This document shows positions 24,118 to 38,900 of a DNA stretch of 52,451 nucleotides, one piece after another. The stretch's first letter is position 1. Each line of letters starts with the position of its first letter. The notes below the pieces were generated by a model. That model made no database searches and had not been told where the DNA came from. It was given only the letters and a program-made list of their open reading frames with translations. Source of the DNA: Seison nebaliae (lineage: Eukaryota; Rotifera; Pararotatoria; Seisonacea; Seisonidae); contig JALJEE010000150.1 in NCBI GenBank assembly GCA_023231475.1, positions 1 to 52,451 on the forward strand, in the 5' to 3' direction. The position numbers and the translations under genes are program-made.

Positions 24118-27100
24118 TTAATCGATCGATAGATTATCTAGCCATCTCTTCGGAATCCATTGAGGTTCTGTCAGAAATTTCTTGACGATATTCTTTATTT
24201 TGAAAACCGTTTCGTCAATGTCTTTGTTGATGATGATTGCATCGAAATATTGTGCAAAATTCTCTTCGACGTCTCGTCCTTCTTCAATGATTCGTTCAAG
24301 TTCTTCTTCCTGATAAAACATCAATTATTCCATCATTCATCCAATAAGAATGAGACTAACTTTAACATTCTCTTTCGCTTTCAGTTTTTGAATTTTGAAA
24401 TCTTTGAGTGGTGGTGGACAAACAAATATGACGTAAGGCATCAGATCAGACGAATATAATTTTTTAAGAGCCTAAAAAGAAAATAGAATAAAAAATAATA
24501 AAAAAATGAATTAACGTTACAGTAGCAGGTGAGTATACACACTTTCCGATTCGTTGTAATTTTCCTTACACTATCAATTTTAGTACCATATAAATATTTT
24601 TCTAATTCTCCCCATTCCACAAATAAATTATCATCGATATCAGCTTCGAAGACATGTCTCGTTACGAAGAAATATTCGTGACCATTCACTTCATCTTTCC
24701 TTCTCGGTCGTGATGTATCTAAAAGAAAAAAGTCAATTAATCAAAATGTTCAAATAGAAAAATAACGAGGAATGGCTGAATCGAAAATTTGTGGATCAGT
24801 TTGTAATAATTTCATTCGAATTTCATGACGACCGACACCTTGTGGTCCGATCAATATGAGAGGTCGAACTGTCGGTATATGGAAAGTAATATTGTTGATA
24901 TCATAAAATGGAGATACATTATGAAATGATGACGAGTTAGTAGCAGTTGTTGTTGTTGTTGTTGTTGTGGTAGTAGTAGTGGTGGTGTCGTTGGAGAAAC
25001 TGGTTTCTTCGTTCGGTAAATTTTCTTTTTTCATTTCGAGAAATCGTCGTTTCTTCTCATTGATATTATCGACGAATGAAAAAGTGATACAATAATCGTA
25101 GAGAACAGATGTATTCATAATATCACAATTCTGATATGTTGGTTCGATATTATGAATAATTTTCAATTCCGTCAAATTTTGTTTATTCGTTTTATTTTTT
25201 CTTTGATTTCTTGATGACGATGATGATGATGATGATTGTTGTTGTTGTTGTTGTAATTGTGAAGGTAATTGATGTTTCCCATGTTTATAAGTGAGCATCT
25301 TATCTAGACAATCAATTCGTTCCATGATATGTTTGGGTAGATGTGGCGGTTTGACGAGAATGATTTGTTCATAAATATTCTCTTGTTCCATTTGAATTGG
25401 TTGTAATTCTTCCAAGATTTTCGTTCGTAACGATTTCCGATAATGTCGATTTCTACGTGTCAGATCTCGTTTTCTGTTCTTATTAACTGCCACTGCCATT
25501 GCGGTCGCTGCATTTGCAGCAGATGCAGCTGATGCTAAAGTGTTGAGTGTCATAGCTGCATTTGTCTCATTTTTTCGATTGAATAAATTATGTTTCGATT
25601 TTTCCAATCGTCGTTGACAGACATGGATATGATGACGGAACATTTGTTCGAGATATAATCGTCGAAAATCTAATGAAGGAATTAATCCAGCGAGTGAAAC
25701 TTCAGATTGTCGTTGATTACAAGGAGAAGTACGATTCATTCCATAATAACCTTCATCATGATCATTCAAATCATCTTCCTTATATGCTTGCCACCAATAC
25801 TTGTCACTCGTATCGATGATGTGTAAAATGTCTCCACATTTGAAACTAATTCCCAATTCTTTACATGGCAAATAATTATCGTTGTCTTTACAATAATCAT
25901 AAAGTGCACGAATATGTAAAATGTTCGATGGATTCTGTGTACTCGTTATTGAATTATTATCTAATCGATCAGAAACCGTCATTGGCAATTTATTCGTCTG
26001 ACCATTACATGATTGAGATAAAGTATTCATCGAGAATAATGATGCGTCACATAAATTATCATTCTTTTTTACTGCATCATCATCAAGTGCTGGTGCAACT
26101 AACAGGGTGATCTCTCCTTGCAAATCCGCCAACAAATCACAAACTTGATGAATATTTCTTACACCTCGTACAGGCAAATCATTAATCTCTAAAATTTCAT
26201 CATTCACTTTTAATAAAGATGTTCCATTACCAGTATCGATTTGGCTATTCGATTGGGAATATGTCGATTGAATTGGAGAATTAATTTTACTTCGATTCGA
26301 AATTTTTCCGTTCTCGTAATGTGGCGATAGAACGGGAGATAGAGTAGAACGACAAGACGAATCATTCAAATTTGGTCCACATCTTTCAGCCACTCCACCT
26401 TTAATAATTCGAGCGACTAAAACTCGATTTTCTTCACTTGTCTCATCATCTCGAACGGTGACACCTAACGGTTCGTCTGTCTTCTCAATTCGAATTAATT
26501 TCAATTTATCCGTACCATATTCGTCCGCTTTCCGTGCTAGATATTGATGATCTTCCGATTGGAATGATTCCATATTATCTAATTTTTCTTCCGCATTCTT
26601 TTCTTCAAATTCAGCGTGCGAACTTCCGATATGGACAGAAAGACGATTAGCTGTCGCTTCATCAATGTCGATTTCGTGATGGATTTCATTCCTGATATTT
26701 TTCGTTTTATTATCATCCAAAATATCTTTCTTCTTTTTATGATGTTTCTTTTTCTTCTTTTGTTTTTTATGTTTTCGATCGTCATCCTCCGTCGTTTGCA
26801 ATTGATCGACATGATGTTGTCTCTTCTTCCGATGTATTCTCTTCTGTTCCTTATGGTGGTCTTCATCATTCTTCTCATTACCATCATTCTGTGGATGATG
26901 ACGTCGATGATGTTTCTTATTTAATGATGATTCATTAGAAATCATCGCACCGTCACTATGGATGATAGATAGATCACTGGTAATTTCTTTCTCTTCAGGT
27001 AATTCTGTCTTTTGCAACAAGTCTGCTAATGACGTCGATAATAATTTTTGATAATCAGCTTCCACATCACCTTCTTTCTCGGAAGAACTTCTCAAATTCT

Positions 27101-30100
27101 CTCCAATTATTCCTGAAGTCGACGAATCTTTTCCAGACAATTGATCATTATTCAATATTCCTTGCAGCTTCTTTTCTGTCACTTCATGTAACTCCTTTTG
27201 TTCTGTTACATCATTCTCTTTAACTATTCCATTTAATGTATCATAAACGAAAGCGAGAATGTCGAAATGTGATGTCTCCAACAAGTTATTCAAATTGCCA
27301 ATCGCTCCCTTTTCCTGTAACTGTATTTCCGACGACTTATTCGCATAAACGAGAATTTTTTGTAACTAAAATAAAAGAAGAGAATGAGAATTATGTCAAA
27401 GAATTTCTTCCCTAATAAATCATATTTTGCAATTTCTCTTCTCAACTAATTTGCCTTACCTTAAAATTTGACTAAAATTTCATGAAATAACGAAATATGA
27501 GTGTCGACTAATTAGAGGAGTTTTCTTCCTTTCCGTTTTATGATGATGATGATGATGATAAAGATGAGACTTACAAATAAATTTTATGAAATATATATAC
27601 ATATTAATTAAACGAGAGTGAAGGAAAGAGAAATTCTTTCAAATCAAATCATCGTCATCTTATATGGAATGCAATCATTCCTCTCTGCTAGTTAACTGGA
27701 CTGACTATATCATTCTTTCTAACGCTTCATTGCTAAAATGGAAATGAAGTAATTCGTTCTCCTAAAAAAACGAATGATAAAACGATACGAACCTCTGACA
27801 ACAAAATAGAAATTTTCAAATTATTATTTGTGTTCCCATTATTATTGAGATCGAATTCTTCGTTTTTCTCCGAAACAATATGATTGACATTCAACATCTT
27901 CTTAAATGAATCACGCACAGTTGTCATCTTTCGTTGTAATTGCATTAAATTTGTGAATTTGGTGGACGAAACGAAATTCTTCAACAATTTTATATTTTCC
28001 AATTTCGTCATTTCATTTCTCGTCAAATCTGTTCGACTCAACAATTCCGTTTCGTCGTCTTCTAATCGTGAGAGTAGAGCAGGAATATTTCTCGTTGAGA
28101 ACTTCATGGAACTCAACGATTGGAGTAATTTCAAATCGATATCAGTGAAATTGGAATGAGGTTCTGATGATTTTCGAATGATTTCCTCCTTCTCTCGTGA
28201 CGACTCATCAGTCGATGATAATGGAGTTGTGTCTACGTTATTATCATTATCATACTCCTCACTGTCCTCACTCAATTCCTTGTAATGTTTCTCTTTTTTC
28301 GAATCGAATCCTTTCAATTTCTTCCGAATACTTCGTTTCGATCGTCGGAATTGTTCCTGAAATTTATTGCCGAATTCATTCGACTGTTTCTTCAATTCAT
28401 TCGCCTCATCAAATTCTTTCACAAACTTTTTCTTTTCACTTTTTTTCTGTTGTAAATTCTTCACTTTCTTCAAAGAACTCCTCCGATTACTTGAACGTAG
28501 AATTGGTGCACGTTGACTGCTCGTTCTTTTTTGGTTTCTGTTGTAAATACCGATAATTTCATCGTCTTCACTACTACTCTCTTGAGTGTTGGGAAGATGA
28601 GAGATGGTTTTCTTCATCAATTTCTTCTCACTCATTTTTAAAAATTTCTTTTTATTCTGTTTCTTCGGTTCTGCTATTTTCCTTAACCTTCTAGCGCTAT
28701 CACGTAAATGATGATGGTTGAAACGGTCGTTATTTTCTTCATTATCTGAATGACATTCTACTGAATCACTCGATGATGATGATGATGTTGATGATGTTGT
28801 AGTAGATGTAATTGATGTGGTTGATGAGGTTGCGGCCGTTCGTCTCGTTGATGATGTGAGTGATGAGGTCGAAGTTGAGAGAATTCGATGTTTGTCATTT
28901 TCATGTTTAACAGAGTCATCCGATTGGAAGTTGTGTCGTTTGTTAATTTCTGAGATGACTTGTCCCAAAAACTGTTGTTGACGTCGTGTTTCCTCTTCTT
29001 TCTGTTTCTCATAAGTTTGATTTCGGATTTTATTCTTAATCTCACTAATTAAACTGCCACTGGTCTTTGGCAATTGGAAATTGCAATCGGAAACGCTAAA
29101 CAATTTCCCGTTCTCACAATTGATCATTTTCGTGTTGATACGATGGAAATCCGTCGAATTACTATTCTTGTCAGTCGTCTGAAGTTGAACGTGTCGTTCC
29201 TCCATCATATGGAACGGTGATCGATACTTCTTTCTTGGTGGTTTGTGGCAATAGTCTCCATTGAATTTATCTTCGATCGATTGAGGCGATTTACTCAAAT
29301 TATTGTTCGAATTTGTTTCGTATTGGCTAATGAGTGAATGTAATCGACTTTGACGTGAATTTTTCGTTAAGTTGTTGTTGGAGGAAGTATGAATGGGAGA
29401 TAACTCCTCTACGATATTAGTCACTGAACGTTTAGTGGGATTGAAACGATGTTCCCAAACGGCTGAATGGACATTATTCGTCGATTGAGTTAATTGACGT
29501 TTAGAATTGGAATGATGACGCAGTTCATAATTCGACTGATGTTCATTCAATTTTTCGGTTGAATTACAATTCTTCAGATTTTTGTTATTCGATCGATAAT
29601 TCCTTCCTATGGAGATGAATAGACGGAAACGGGAGATAGAATGGATAGATGAATGGACAAGTAAATGAATGAATAGAATGTGAAATGTTATCTGAATGGA
29701 GGGAGGGATATCACACGAATCCAAATGTACCTGCAATACGGATATGGAAGAAAGGAATGAAAGAAATCTCCCCTCCTCGAAGAAAAGGAGAAAAGATATC
29801 GAATACAAAGAACATCGATCGAAGACATCATTCCAACTATTTGACATGTATCTCATTTACACAAAAGAATGACAAACAGGGAACTGGTTACTTTCCTGTT
29901 TGTACGATAATACCATCCGAATCGATGATCTCCATCAATTTCACACAAATATTTACCGAATTCCTTTCCCTATCTTTCGGAAGAAGCAAAAAATTTTAAC
30001 TAATTACTAATCAGTTTCTTCTTCAATTAAATTTCTCGATTAATTAATTATAACGACTAATTCACTTATTTTCTTCTTCTTCTTCTTCTCCTCCTCTCAT

Positions 30101-33100
30101 CGAACTAACGAAAGATACTGATTGGAACATGAAGAAAGGAAAGAACAATTTCTTTGAAGAAGAAAACATAAAATTTCCAATTTAATTCATGACTTAAATC
30201 GTGACTGTTGATAACATAATCATACCTGGGAATATGGTACCTTCAAAAATTCCACTTACCAATTCTGTAGCGAAAATATTCGAATGTTAAAGAAAATTTT
30301 CTTCAGGGAGAAAAACATCATGTTCGAAGTGTTCTATTATTAGACTACTGATATATCGTTTCACTTCATCTAACTTGGTATAATTAAGATTTGCAACAAC
30401 TTATTGTTGGGTGGTGTGGCGGGTTGGAGGGATATGTTGAAAAAGTTATTTTGATGATAATTTATTTAAATTAATCTTAAGAGAAAACAATTTTCCCCAT
30501 TGTCATTAAGGAATAATTCTTCTCCATTAGGAAAATATACAAAAGCCATCGACACTACGAACTGGGAACATGGAACAATTCTAAACATTTTCAAACGATT
30601 TTTTATCGATTGGAAAAGCTTATGGAAAATGGACAATAACTTATTTCCGTAGATAATTTCAAATCTAATATTTCCAAATACTTCTGCCAAGCAGTTCTTC
30701 CAAATAACTGGACAATAACCTTTCAGTTTGATGGAGAAAAAAAAATCGATAGAAGGAGATGGTGCAACTTTCTCAATTACAATTACAAAAAGTTCGAGTG
30801 TCGTTCTTCAACTTCCTTTCACATTTGTCGAACTGACATGAGAAGAAGTTGAAGTAGTATAAATTGGTTGAGAAGAACATAATGTAAACAATAATTATCG
30901 ATTTTGAGTTTCTATGTCCATGGAATTGGTGAAAGTTGATGTTAATCTCTAATTCATGAAGCAATCGGTTATCAATTGATAACGAGTGATAACGGAAACA
31001 ATAATGGAAATAATGCTGAATAAAATTTCTCGCTCAAAACAATTAGATTGTAGAGAGTCGATCTTATTTTAATTTTCTATAAGGACATGTCAATGAAGTT
31101 CGATCGAATCAATTCTCTTCCATCGACACAGATAATGAAAAAGTAATTGTAAGATTAGAAACAAGTTATACAACTTGTAAATAACCAATCGTAGAGAATA
31201 GTTTCATAAAGGAAATAATGAGACGTTGAGAGAAGTTTGGTGATTCTGGTATTCCTCCTCATTATGTTGGAGATGGTGACGATTGATGGAAGATAGATTA
31301 GATCTACATTATCTACACGTATAATAAGAACGATTCTTATTATTATTACCATTATCATAATTGACATCAGATCACACATATTTTATTCTCACCAAAACAT
31401 TATTGACATACGACATATTTCCACTTTATCTTCCGTCGGACAATAGAATCTAATGTATCACAATATAAATGGAAGTAATAACAACGATGATGATGATGAT
31501 GTCCACATGACGAGTAGAAACATCCTGATCTCCATTAATATTAAGTTATTATAATGTCGACTTCTTCACCACCCACAATACATCCACTAATCTCTCATAT
31601 GAATTGTATGTAATTCGTTTAATTTATCTTAGGATGCTGGACGTTTTGGGATTTGTTAAAGATTCGTACGAAAATTACATTACTATTAGTGGATGACATG
31701 GGAGAGGAAGAAAGTAGAACGTTTGGTTCGATCGGCTTAATCCCATCACATACTGTCGTCGTTCTCTTCTCCTCACCGTTCGGAGATTTGTAGGGAGATA
31801 AAACGCTTAAATTTCTTTATCTTTCGCTCTACTTTCCTTTCCATCTCCATATCGTTCCAATGGTTTTCTTTCCACTTAATTTATTCGGGTTAATAATTCT
31901 CGTCGTTGAGAATCGATTGCCCTTCATTAACATGAAATTTTATGAGGTCGCTCTTCCTCATCTACACTCATCATTCATTATTCTCTCATGATTCGTTTTA
32001 CTTCCTTTCCTTGACATGCACTTCCATATGGACATTGTGCATAAGCAAACACTTCACACTTCGCTTCCATAATATCCCCAATATTTAACTTGTTTTGCTG
32101 ACAATAACGTTATCTTCCCATATCTTTCACACACGAATGCACACACACTAGCACACGAGTACGCACATTGACACATTCGTCTATAAATGGATGTGGAAAG
32201 AAGAAAAACATATTTATCATTCAATTCCATCGCGTCATATTGCTGGCGGTGGGATTGGTGGAAGACAATAAATTGAACATTTCCCTTGTCCATTCGTACT
32301 ATGATATAATGAAAATATTGAAGTATTAGATTAACCTTGAACAAACACAAAAGGCGATAATTGGAATATTCTAATGGAATGTAGTTAATTCGAACTATAT
32401 CCCATTCACTAAATTATTATGCGCTTCACACATACACACACACACACACACGCACACACCCAAAGTATAATTGAATGGTAGCAGTGAGGGGAAAGATGAT
32501 AAGAAAGATATCTTTATTTATCTACCCCAATTATGAGCAGTAAGTTCAATTGTATCAGACAAGCAACTCTCCATATTCATGAGTCGTCATTCTTTCTGGT
32601 TGAGTGGAATTGGAAGAGAATCGAACCCGATTTAAATTTACATAACACAACTTACCCAATATTTTATAATGACGTTACCAATTACTACAATTTCGTTTCA
32701 CCTGCTTAGAATGGAATTTCTAGACTAACTTCTTTCACAGGAAACTCAGTACATAAACAACGGAAGCGAATGGTCAGGAGATGGCATGATTCATTAAATA
32801 AATCTCAATTAAATTAATGGAAATCTCATTAATAATTATTGATAAGAACGATGATAGGAATTAGTGAGAATGAACTTGTCAAGTCCATATAATGAATATA
32901 GTAAATGAAGTAATATTAACCAATTATCGTCGATTTTTTTGGTTGGTCGCTTCCCTGTTGTAATTGATCAAATAAGTGCAATGTCTTTCGCACCTTCCCA
33001 AAACAAACGTCGATCTCTGATGAAGAAATTTGATTAAGAGCTGGCTCATCTTCATTATCAATGTTCGTCTGTATTGCAGCAGAGATCAATTCCTTCTCTG

Positions 33101-35996
33101 GTGACAGCTGTGAATGATATTGTTGTTGTTGTTGTTTCCTGTTCGATTCATCAACAGTCTTATGTAATTCAATTTTGGAGGAAAGTTGGTCAACCGACCT
33201 CCTGCCGAAGTGAACAGCAGCAGTTGCCGCAACTGCATTGGCACATTTCAAAATTTGTTGTTGTCTTTCGTTCGATTCCATCGAATTATTCGTTCCCAAC
33301 GACAATTGATGAGAATTGTTGGAAAAGAATTTCTGATTTTCGTTCAGACGTTTCATTTCTAATTTCTCCATATTGTACTCGTGTTGTGGTGATGGCTGTG
33401 GTGATGGTTGTTGTGTAAATTCCACCGTTTCTCTCGATTCATGTAATTTATTATATTCCTTCTCTCCAACTTGTTGGTGGCATGTTGCGTCACTCGTTAT
33501 TCGAACGTTGCTGTGATTTATTGTTGTATTGTTATAATTGTGAGCGACTAATCCGGTATAAGCGGGAACTTCATGCTTCTCATCGTCTCTCGATTTCTGT
33601 GATATCTGACTATCCCTAGTAATATTATCTTTCTCGTCTTGACGATCATGATGATGATGATGATGATGATGATGAGAATTGTTCGTTGTCTTGTTCCAGT
33701 CATTCGAATCCAGTAAATAGGCGTCATCATTCTTTGATAAATCTGCTGTAAATCCATTAACTTTTGAGTTGAAATCATTCGGATTTATTGTAAATGTTCC
33801 AACGTCATTGGAATCGGTCGACATTCTCTCAATTGACTCCGTTCTAGATATTTTATTCAAGTATTCCGACGAATGACGCTCCGTAAATTGCGACGCCGTA
33901 CGTCTTATACAATTCATCTTCATTCCATTTCCTCCATTCATTCCATTGATTTCCAAAGAGGATTTCGTTCGTTTCACCGATCTAGTCGAATTATAATATT
34001 TCTCCAACTTCTCTTGTAATTCCGATCGACAGTTCCCCACTCCCGAATTTATTTTGGCGGAAGACACGAAAATTTGCTCATCGTCAACGATTGGTTCGGT
34101 ATGTTCATCCGATTTGATTTGTATGATCGAAGTGAATCGTTCGTTCTCAGTCGACGATCGATTCAATTCTTTCTCTGGTGGTAATTGGAAGGAGAATGAA
34201 TCCTTCTCTTTCCGTTGATAAACGACTTGAAGATTTTGAATATATTGTGAATTATCATTGTCGTCATTAGGATTATCCATTTCTAAATGAATTATCGGTT
34301 GAGAATAATGAGATAAATTGTGATTAATCGATAATTGATAATCTCCTTCTTCTTCTTCTTCTTCTAATGCTCGACCATCTTCATATTTTCCCATCATTTG
34401 ATTACAATTATTTTGAGAGTCGTCTCTGTGAGGAGACTGTGATGAATGACGACCAGTATTAACATTCAATGCTTCAGGTAATCGTTCAAGAAATGAACCA
34501 ACACTCGAAAGTGAATTAGCCAACGACAAACTATACGTTTCCATCACGTGTCTAGTATTATCGATATTTCCACCGTTTCCTTCATCCATCTCCAATTGTG
34601 GAACATGATCGGTTATATGAAGATTTCGATGATTGACGTGGTTGAGAGGGGAATGATTTGTTTCCTCTTTATCTAATCGAATGATTCCATGATGAATGTC
34701 ATGATTTTCTTCCGAAACTTCCATATAATTCAATCGTTCACCATAACCATTCATATTAGTCACACCATTTCCATGGTTGTCGTTTCGAGTATCACATTCG
34801 GTTTTCTGTTCGTCGAAATCAAAGTTCGTCAAAATATCGAAATTTGTCGATGACTGTGATTTTGGAGATGATGAAGTTAAGTTCATTTGTATCTGTTTCA
34901 ACAGATTGTACACTTCAGAATGTTCGTTCGTCTTCATCATATGCTCCTCGTCATAATCAACTTTGATGGCTGATGCTCGTATGGGAGAGAAGACTTCGGA
35001 TGATGTTGAGGAGAAGGAAGCAAGTGATGATTTCAACGAGGAATATTGTCCGGAAGAATATTTTCTCCCATTAAATTTCTGATTACTTTCTTCGTCCTTC
35101 CACTCTTCTCCATCCTTCTTTCTCATTTGATGATAGTTCGAACGATGTTGATCTTTCTCATTCGCATAAATTGTCGCGTATATACAATCATCATCTGGTC
35201 GACGCTTATTTACATCCTTCACTGCTGATTCCTGATGATGGGTAGAGGTGTGTTTCTCATCACATCTCCTCATATGCTTCCCATTAACCGAATAATTCGA
35301 CTCGATTTCATGTCTATTATCCATCTTTTCTACCTTCCTATTACTACTACTACCACTACTGCTACTACTAATAATACTACTGTTATTATTATTGTTGCTG
35401 ATGATTTTATTGACTGGATTGATTGATGAAATGTTCTTTTCTCCCAGATCATTATTTGCGTCGTCTTCTTTTCTCTGCTGCATTTCGTTATCCATTTGAT
35501 GTATTAAGTTGTTGGTGGGATGACCTTCGTCGTCCATCTCATTTTTCTTCTGACGAAAGGAATTGCTATGTTTATTCTCAGATGTTGTGAGTGCGCTGGC
35601 TGATTGATGAAGTGATGAAAAGAATTTGAGAAACGATTTCTTCAGTTTCGATGAGGTTACACTAGATGACGAACTACTAATTTCATCTCCAAATTTCCGT
35701 AAATGCACACTCTCATGACTAAATGATCGTAATTCATCTTCACTATTATCGTCTCCATTAATTTTCTTGTACTTTTCATTCTTCAACTTATCCTCTTCCT
35801 CTTCTTCTTCATCTTCTTCACTTTCTTGCACATCTATCGCTCTCTCCTGGTAAGGAGGTGGTGGTGGTGGCATCGACAGAGGCGAATTCAGACATTTATC
35901 ACCCTCCTTCTTCTCCTCATTATACAAAAAATTTCTTTTGAATTCGGCGAAACTTTGTGGTTGCAATTTACGTCCATTCAAATAATCCAGTGACAT
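24118..35996 (-). CDS. sdt: MAGUK polarity scaffold PALS1/MPP5 (Stardust orthologue)
   Basis: Six exons in phase: 35996-32921, 29606-27793, 27365-24767, 24718-24516, 24471-24361, 24309-24118 (2,664 residues). Near the N-terminus YQERAIDVQ resembles the ECR1 Par6-binding motif of PALS1 (HREMAVDCP). Exon 1 is then about 1,000 residues of disordered, acidic and Asn/Ser-rich sequence with a His run. The end of exon 2 and start of exon 3 give tandem L27 domains (NIKLLKNFVSSTKFTNLM; GNLNNLLETSHFDILAFVYD). They are followed by a basic Lys/His tract, the PDZ (KLIRIEK, RIIKGGVAERCG, LLKVNDEILEIN), SH3 (CKELGISFKCGDILHI, YWWQAYK), a hook region, and the GUK domain (RPLILIGPQGVG, HTSRPRRKDEVNGHEYFF, TEPQWIPKRWLD). 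The GUK P-loop lacks the catalytic Lys, as in other PALS1 proteins, so it is a binding module. PALS1 bridges Crumbs, PATJ and Par6 at the apical cortex. It is far longer than human PALS1 (675). Confidence 0.9.
27540..27560. repeat. ATG/CAT trinucleotide microsatellite
   Basis: Seven tandem atg units lie inside the second PALS1 coding intron (27366-27792). A simple repeat, probably length-variable. Confidence 0.85.
29607..32920 (-). other. Large 3.3-kb intron of the PALS1/Stardust gene
   Basis: This interval separates the giant first coding exon from the second. The donor reads GTTAAT and the acceptor ccatag, and the phase-1 junction rebuilds a Gly codon. It is by far the longest resolved intron in the window. 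I see no coding exon inside, only small chance frames and one CA repeat. Alternative first exons or enhancers could hide here but nothing specific is visible. Confidence 0.65.
32427..32459. repeat. CA/TG dinucleotide microsatellite
   Basis: A run of ca units with one t and one g interruption lies in the large PALS1 intron. A simple repeat. Confidence 0.85.
33646..33673. repeat. Coding ATG/CAT repeat giving a poly-His run in PALS1
   Basis: Tandem atg units on the plus strand are read as cat codons on the minus strand and give a run of about nine or ten histidines in the disordered N-terminal exon. Other coding microsatellites in the gene include a poly-Thr tract in exon 3 (near 24,950-24,985). 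Confidence 0.8.
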
Positions 35997-38900
35997 ATCT
36001 CTCGCTTCGCACAGAGAAAATTTAATAAAATATTTTCATAAATTTCTAATTAATAATTCAATTAAATAAAATTTCCGTTAAGGACAATTAAGAATTCTAA
36101 AAAAGTCTAAAAAAATTTCCTTAAAAACAACCAAAACTTTAGACAGAAAGTAAAAAAAATTTCCATCTCAAAACAATTAAAAATTATAAACAAATACAAA
36201 AAATAATTAAAACTTCCAACAAAAAATTTTTAAGATTCTCATTAAAAACATCAAAAAAAAATAAGTTTTTTTTCAGAAAACTTTTCATGTTTTTAAATAA
36301 TCAAAATATCTTCTAACAGTTCTTCATCTTCAATCAATAAGATGAATACGTCAATAGTTTATGATGTTGACGATAAAGAAGTTGTTGAAAGAAGAAGGAT
36401 GATATTAAAAAAATTATTAAATTTACACAAGAATTCCGGATGCCAATTAACTTCATTTTTGAGAGAGGAAGATAAATTTAATTGGAACGAACTCTCCCAC
36501 ACGAATCGAACAAAAGACGAGAATTATAAGTAACATGTTCTAGAACAGAAGAAATTAACAACGTTCAATGTCTATGAGAATGAGATTAACTTTTGGTGGG
36601 AAGATGGGACGGTTTTATCACGATTTTAGCCTTCTACCTTTCTACGAATAAAAGAACGACGAAAGGCAGATGGTAAATTATCGAGAACTCTAATTTGACT
36701 GCCCTACTATTTTCGATCAATTTTGACAAATAGGTAGGTCACGTTCTCCTCAGCAATTATCATGTGAAAAAAAAACGGAATCCATATGGAATTGGAATCA
36801 GGAAAGTTTTTATTTAGAAAAATTTTATTTTATTCAACTCATAAAAAAAGTCATCGATAATTTATTAGAAAAATTGGAGAATGAAAAAAATTGTGGAAAT
36901 CATCTAATTCCATTAGTCCGATATGTTTATAACTCCTTCAATTATTTCCATTGATATTTCCCCTTTTTTGTTCCAGATTTGGATTGGAAGGAAAAGGAAA
37001 TATTGAAAATGGTTCGATTGTGAAATGTGGAAAACAATAGATTTACAATAGGTAAATAGATTAAAGTGTGGCGAGTAAAGGTTAATCAGTCATCAGTCTC
37101 CTGACATTATTGGAAGAGACTGGAAGAAATTTAGAGGCGGAATGTTCATCATTCTCATTGAGGAAGTTGTTCGAGAAATTTTTTTTGAAGTAAGTGATTA
37201 TTTTATTGGAAGGGAAAGAAAACTGGGTAAAAATGGTAACAATACCGAACGACAATGACAACAACAATATCATTCCTTCGATTAATAAACAACGTGTAAT
37301 AATCTTGTTAGGACTTGTGTAAAATTAGATACAATTCACTAACAAATACCTGAACATTCTTTCGAAAACGTTTTTACACCATTTTTCTTTTCACTCACAA
37401 ACAATCGAATGGAAAAAGATGTAATATTTAGTGAGAGATAGGAATCTACACAATTACACACTAACATTCTCTTCTCAAAGGGTGAAGAAACCGGTAAATT
37501 TATTTCATTTACCGTAATAATGTTAGATAAAATCCGTGTCATTTACACAAACAGGTGTCACATTGAATAAAACCGTCAGATTCCTCCACCGTTTTCTCCT
37601 CGTTCTAGATGATGATGATGATCCTTTTAAAGTAGTATGAAACATATGGTATGAATAACCTCGAACTGATACTACTACTTGTTGTGATGGTAGTGCTTTA
37701 GGAATAGAAAATGAAATTCTTTTTCAGTTTTCTCTTTGGGGAGGGGAAGAGAATTGGGAAGAAAAAAAGGAAGAATGATTTTTGTTTTTAGGAGAACATG
37801 ATGAATTATTGAAGGAATTGTTTGAAGGAATATGAAAAAATTTGAGAAAATATTTGCTAATGTTGATAGGACATATCGTAATGTGAAAACAAGAGACGCG
37901 AATACCACACAAGATAATTAGATGAAAAAGAAATTATTTAAATAATATTCATGAGAATGGAAGATTTCTTTGTTCTTCTGAGTTTCATTGAGATCATTCT
38001 TAATTCCACCAGAATATAATCAATTAATCGTCCTTCATTCTACATAATTAAATATTATTCCACCTTCTCAAATGTACCACCTCTCTTACTTCTATTGAGA
38101 ACGAAGAACTGTCAATGACACTATTCCAATTGATGGAATTGAATGTGGAATTACTGAATATATTAGACTGCACAATTAGCAATTACGAAGAAATTGAACG
38201 AATAAATTTTTTGTTACATTTAATTCAATTTCAACTCCACTAAACTCTCCTAATGGTGATGATGATGTGAATGGCTTGGTATTAGTTCTCGCAATAATTG
38301 ACAATAAATAGAGGAAGTTTTGGTTGAATATGTCGGTGAATAAATATTGAGAGTCGTGTGCAAAATAAATTGCAATAAAAGAATTATATTCTCTTCTTTT
38401 TCATTAAACAAACACCGAGAGAAACATTACCTCAAATTATCGTTCTATTACTCAAATGATCATGACATAGAAGTAGAATGATACTGTTAGGAATTGAGGT
38501 GCCAATAAAGGAATTAATGTTACATTCATAATTGTAACAGTTGATAGAACATAAATTTGGTGAATTAATCTATTCCTTTCTACTAATGGCGGTGATGGTG
38601 GTGATGATATTTTTTGTGTGGTCATAACTGAATGTTTCAGTCGAGCGTAAAAATGACAGAGATGCTTGAATAAAATTCAACTTCATTTCTTCTCCAAGTA
38701 AATTTATCATATGATTAAAGTTGATATTGTTGTGTGGTTAGGAAAGATATTAAACATATGTGATTCGACTATATAAGTACATTGATAGTAGAATGATAGT
38801 AGAAAGACTGTTTACATTTCAAGAACTTTTCTAACATCAACCACTTCTCCATTTTGTACACCTCAATGGATTGGGGAGACGGGGAGGAGGCGGAGGAGAA

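Noticed and set aside
27793-29606. Separate gene with a LEDGF-like integrase-binding domain
   Set aside because: The helical segment first resembled that fold, but it is in phase with the next exon and aligns with the first L27 domain of PALS1, directly before the second L27.
32600-32640. tRNA gene on the minus strand (B-box-like ggttcgattc)
   Set aside because: The T-stem does not pair and there is no acceptor or anticodon arm around it.
36342-36533. A 63-codon plus-strand open frame upstream of PALS1
   Set aside because: Composition is plausible, but there is no recognised family, no supported splice partner and no neighbour logic. It may be chance.
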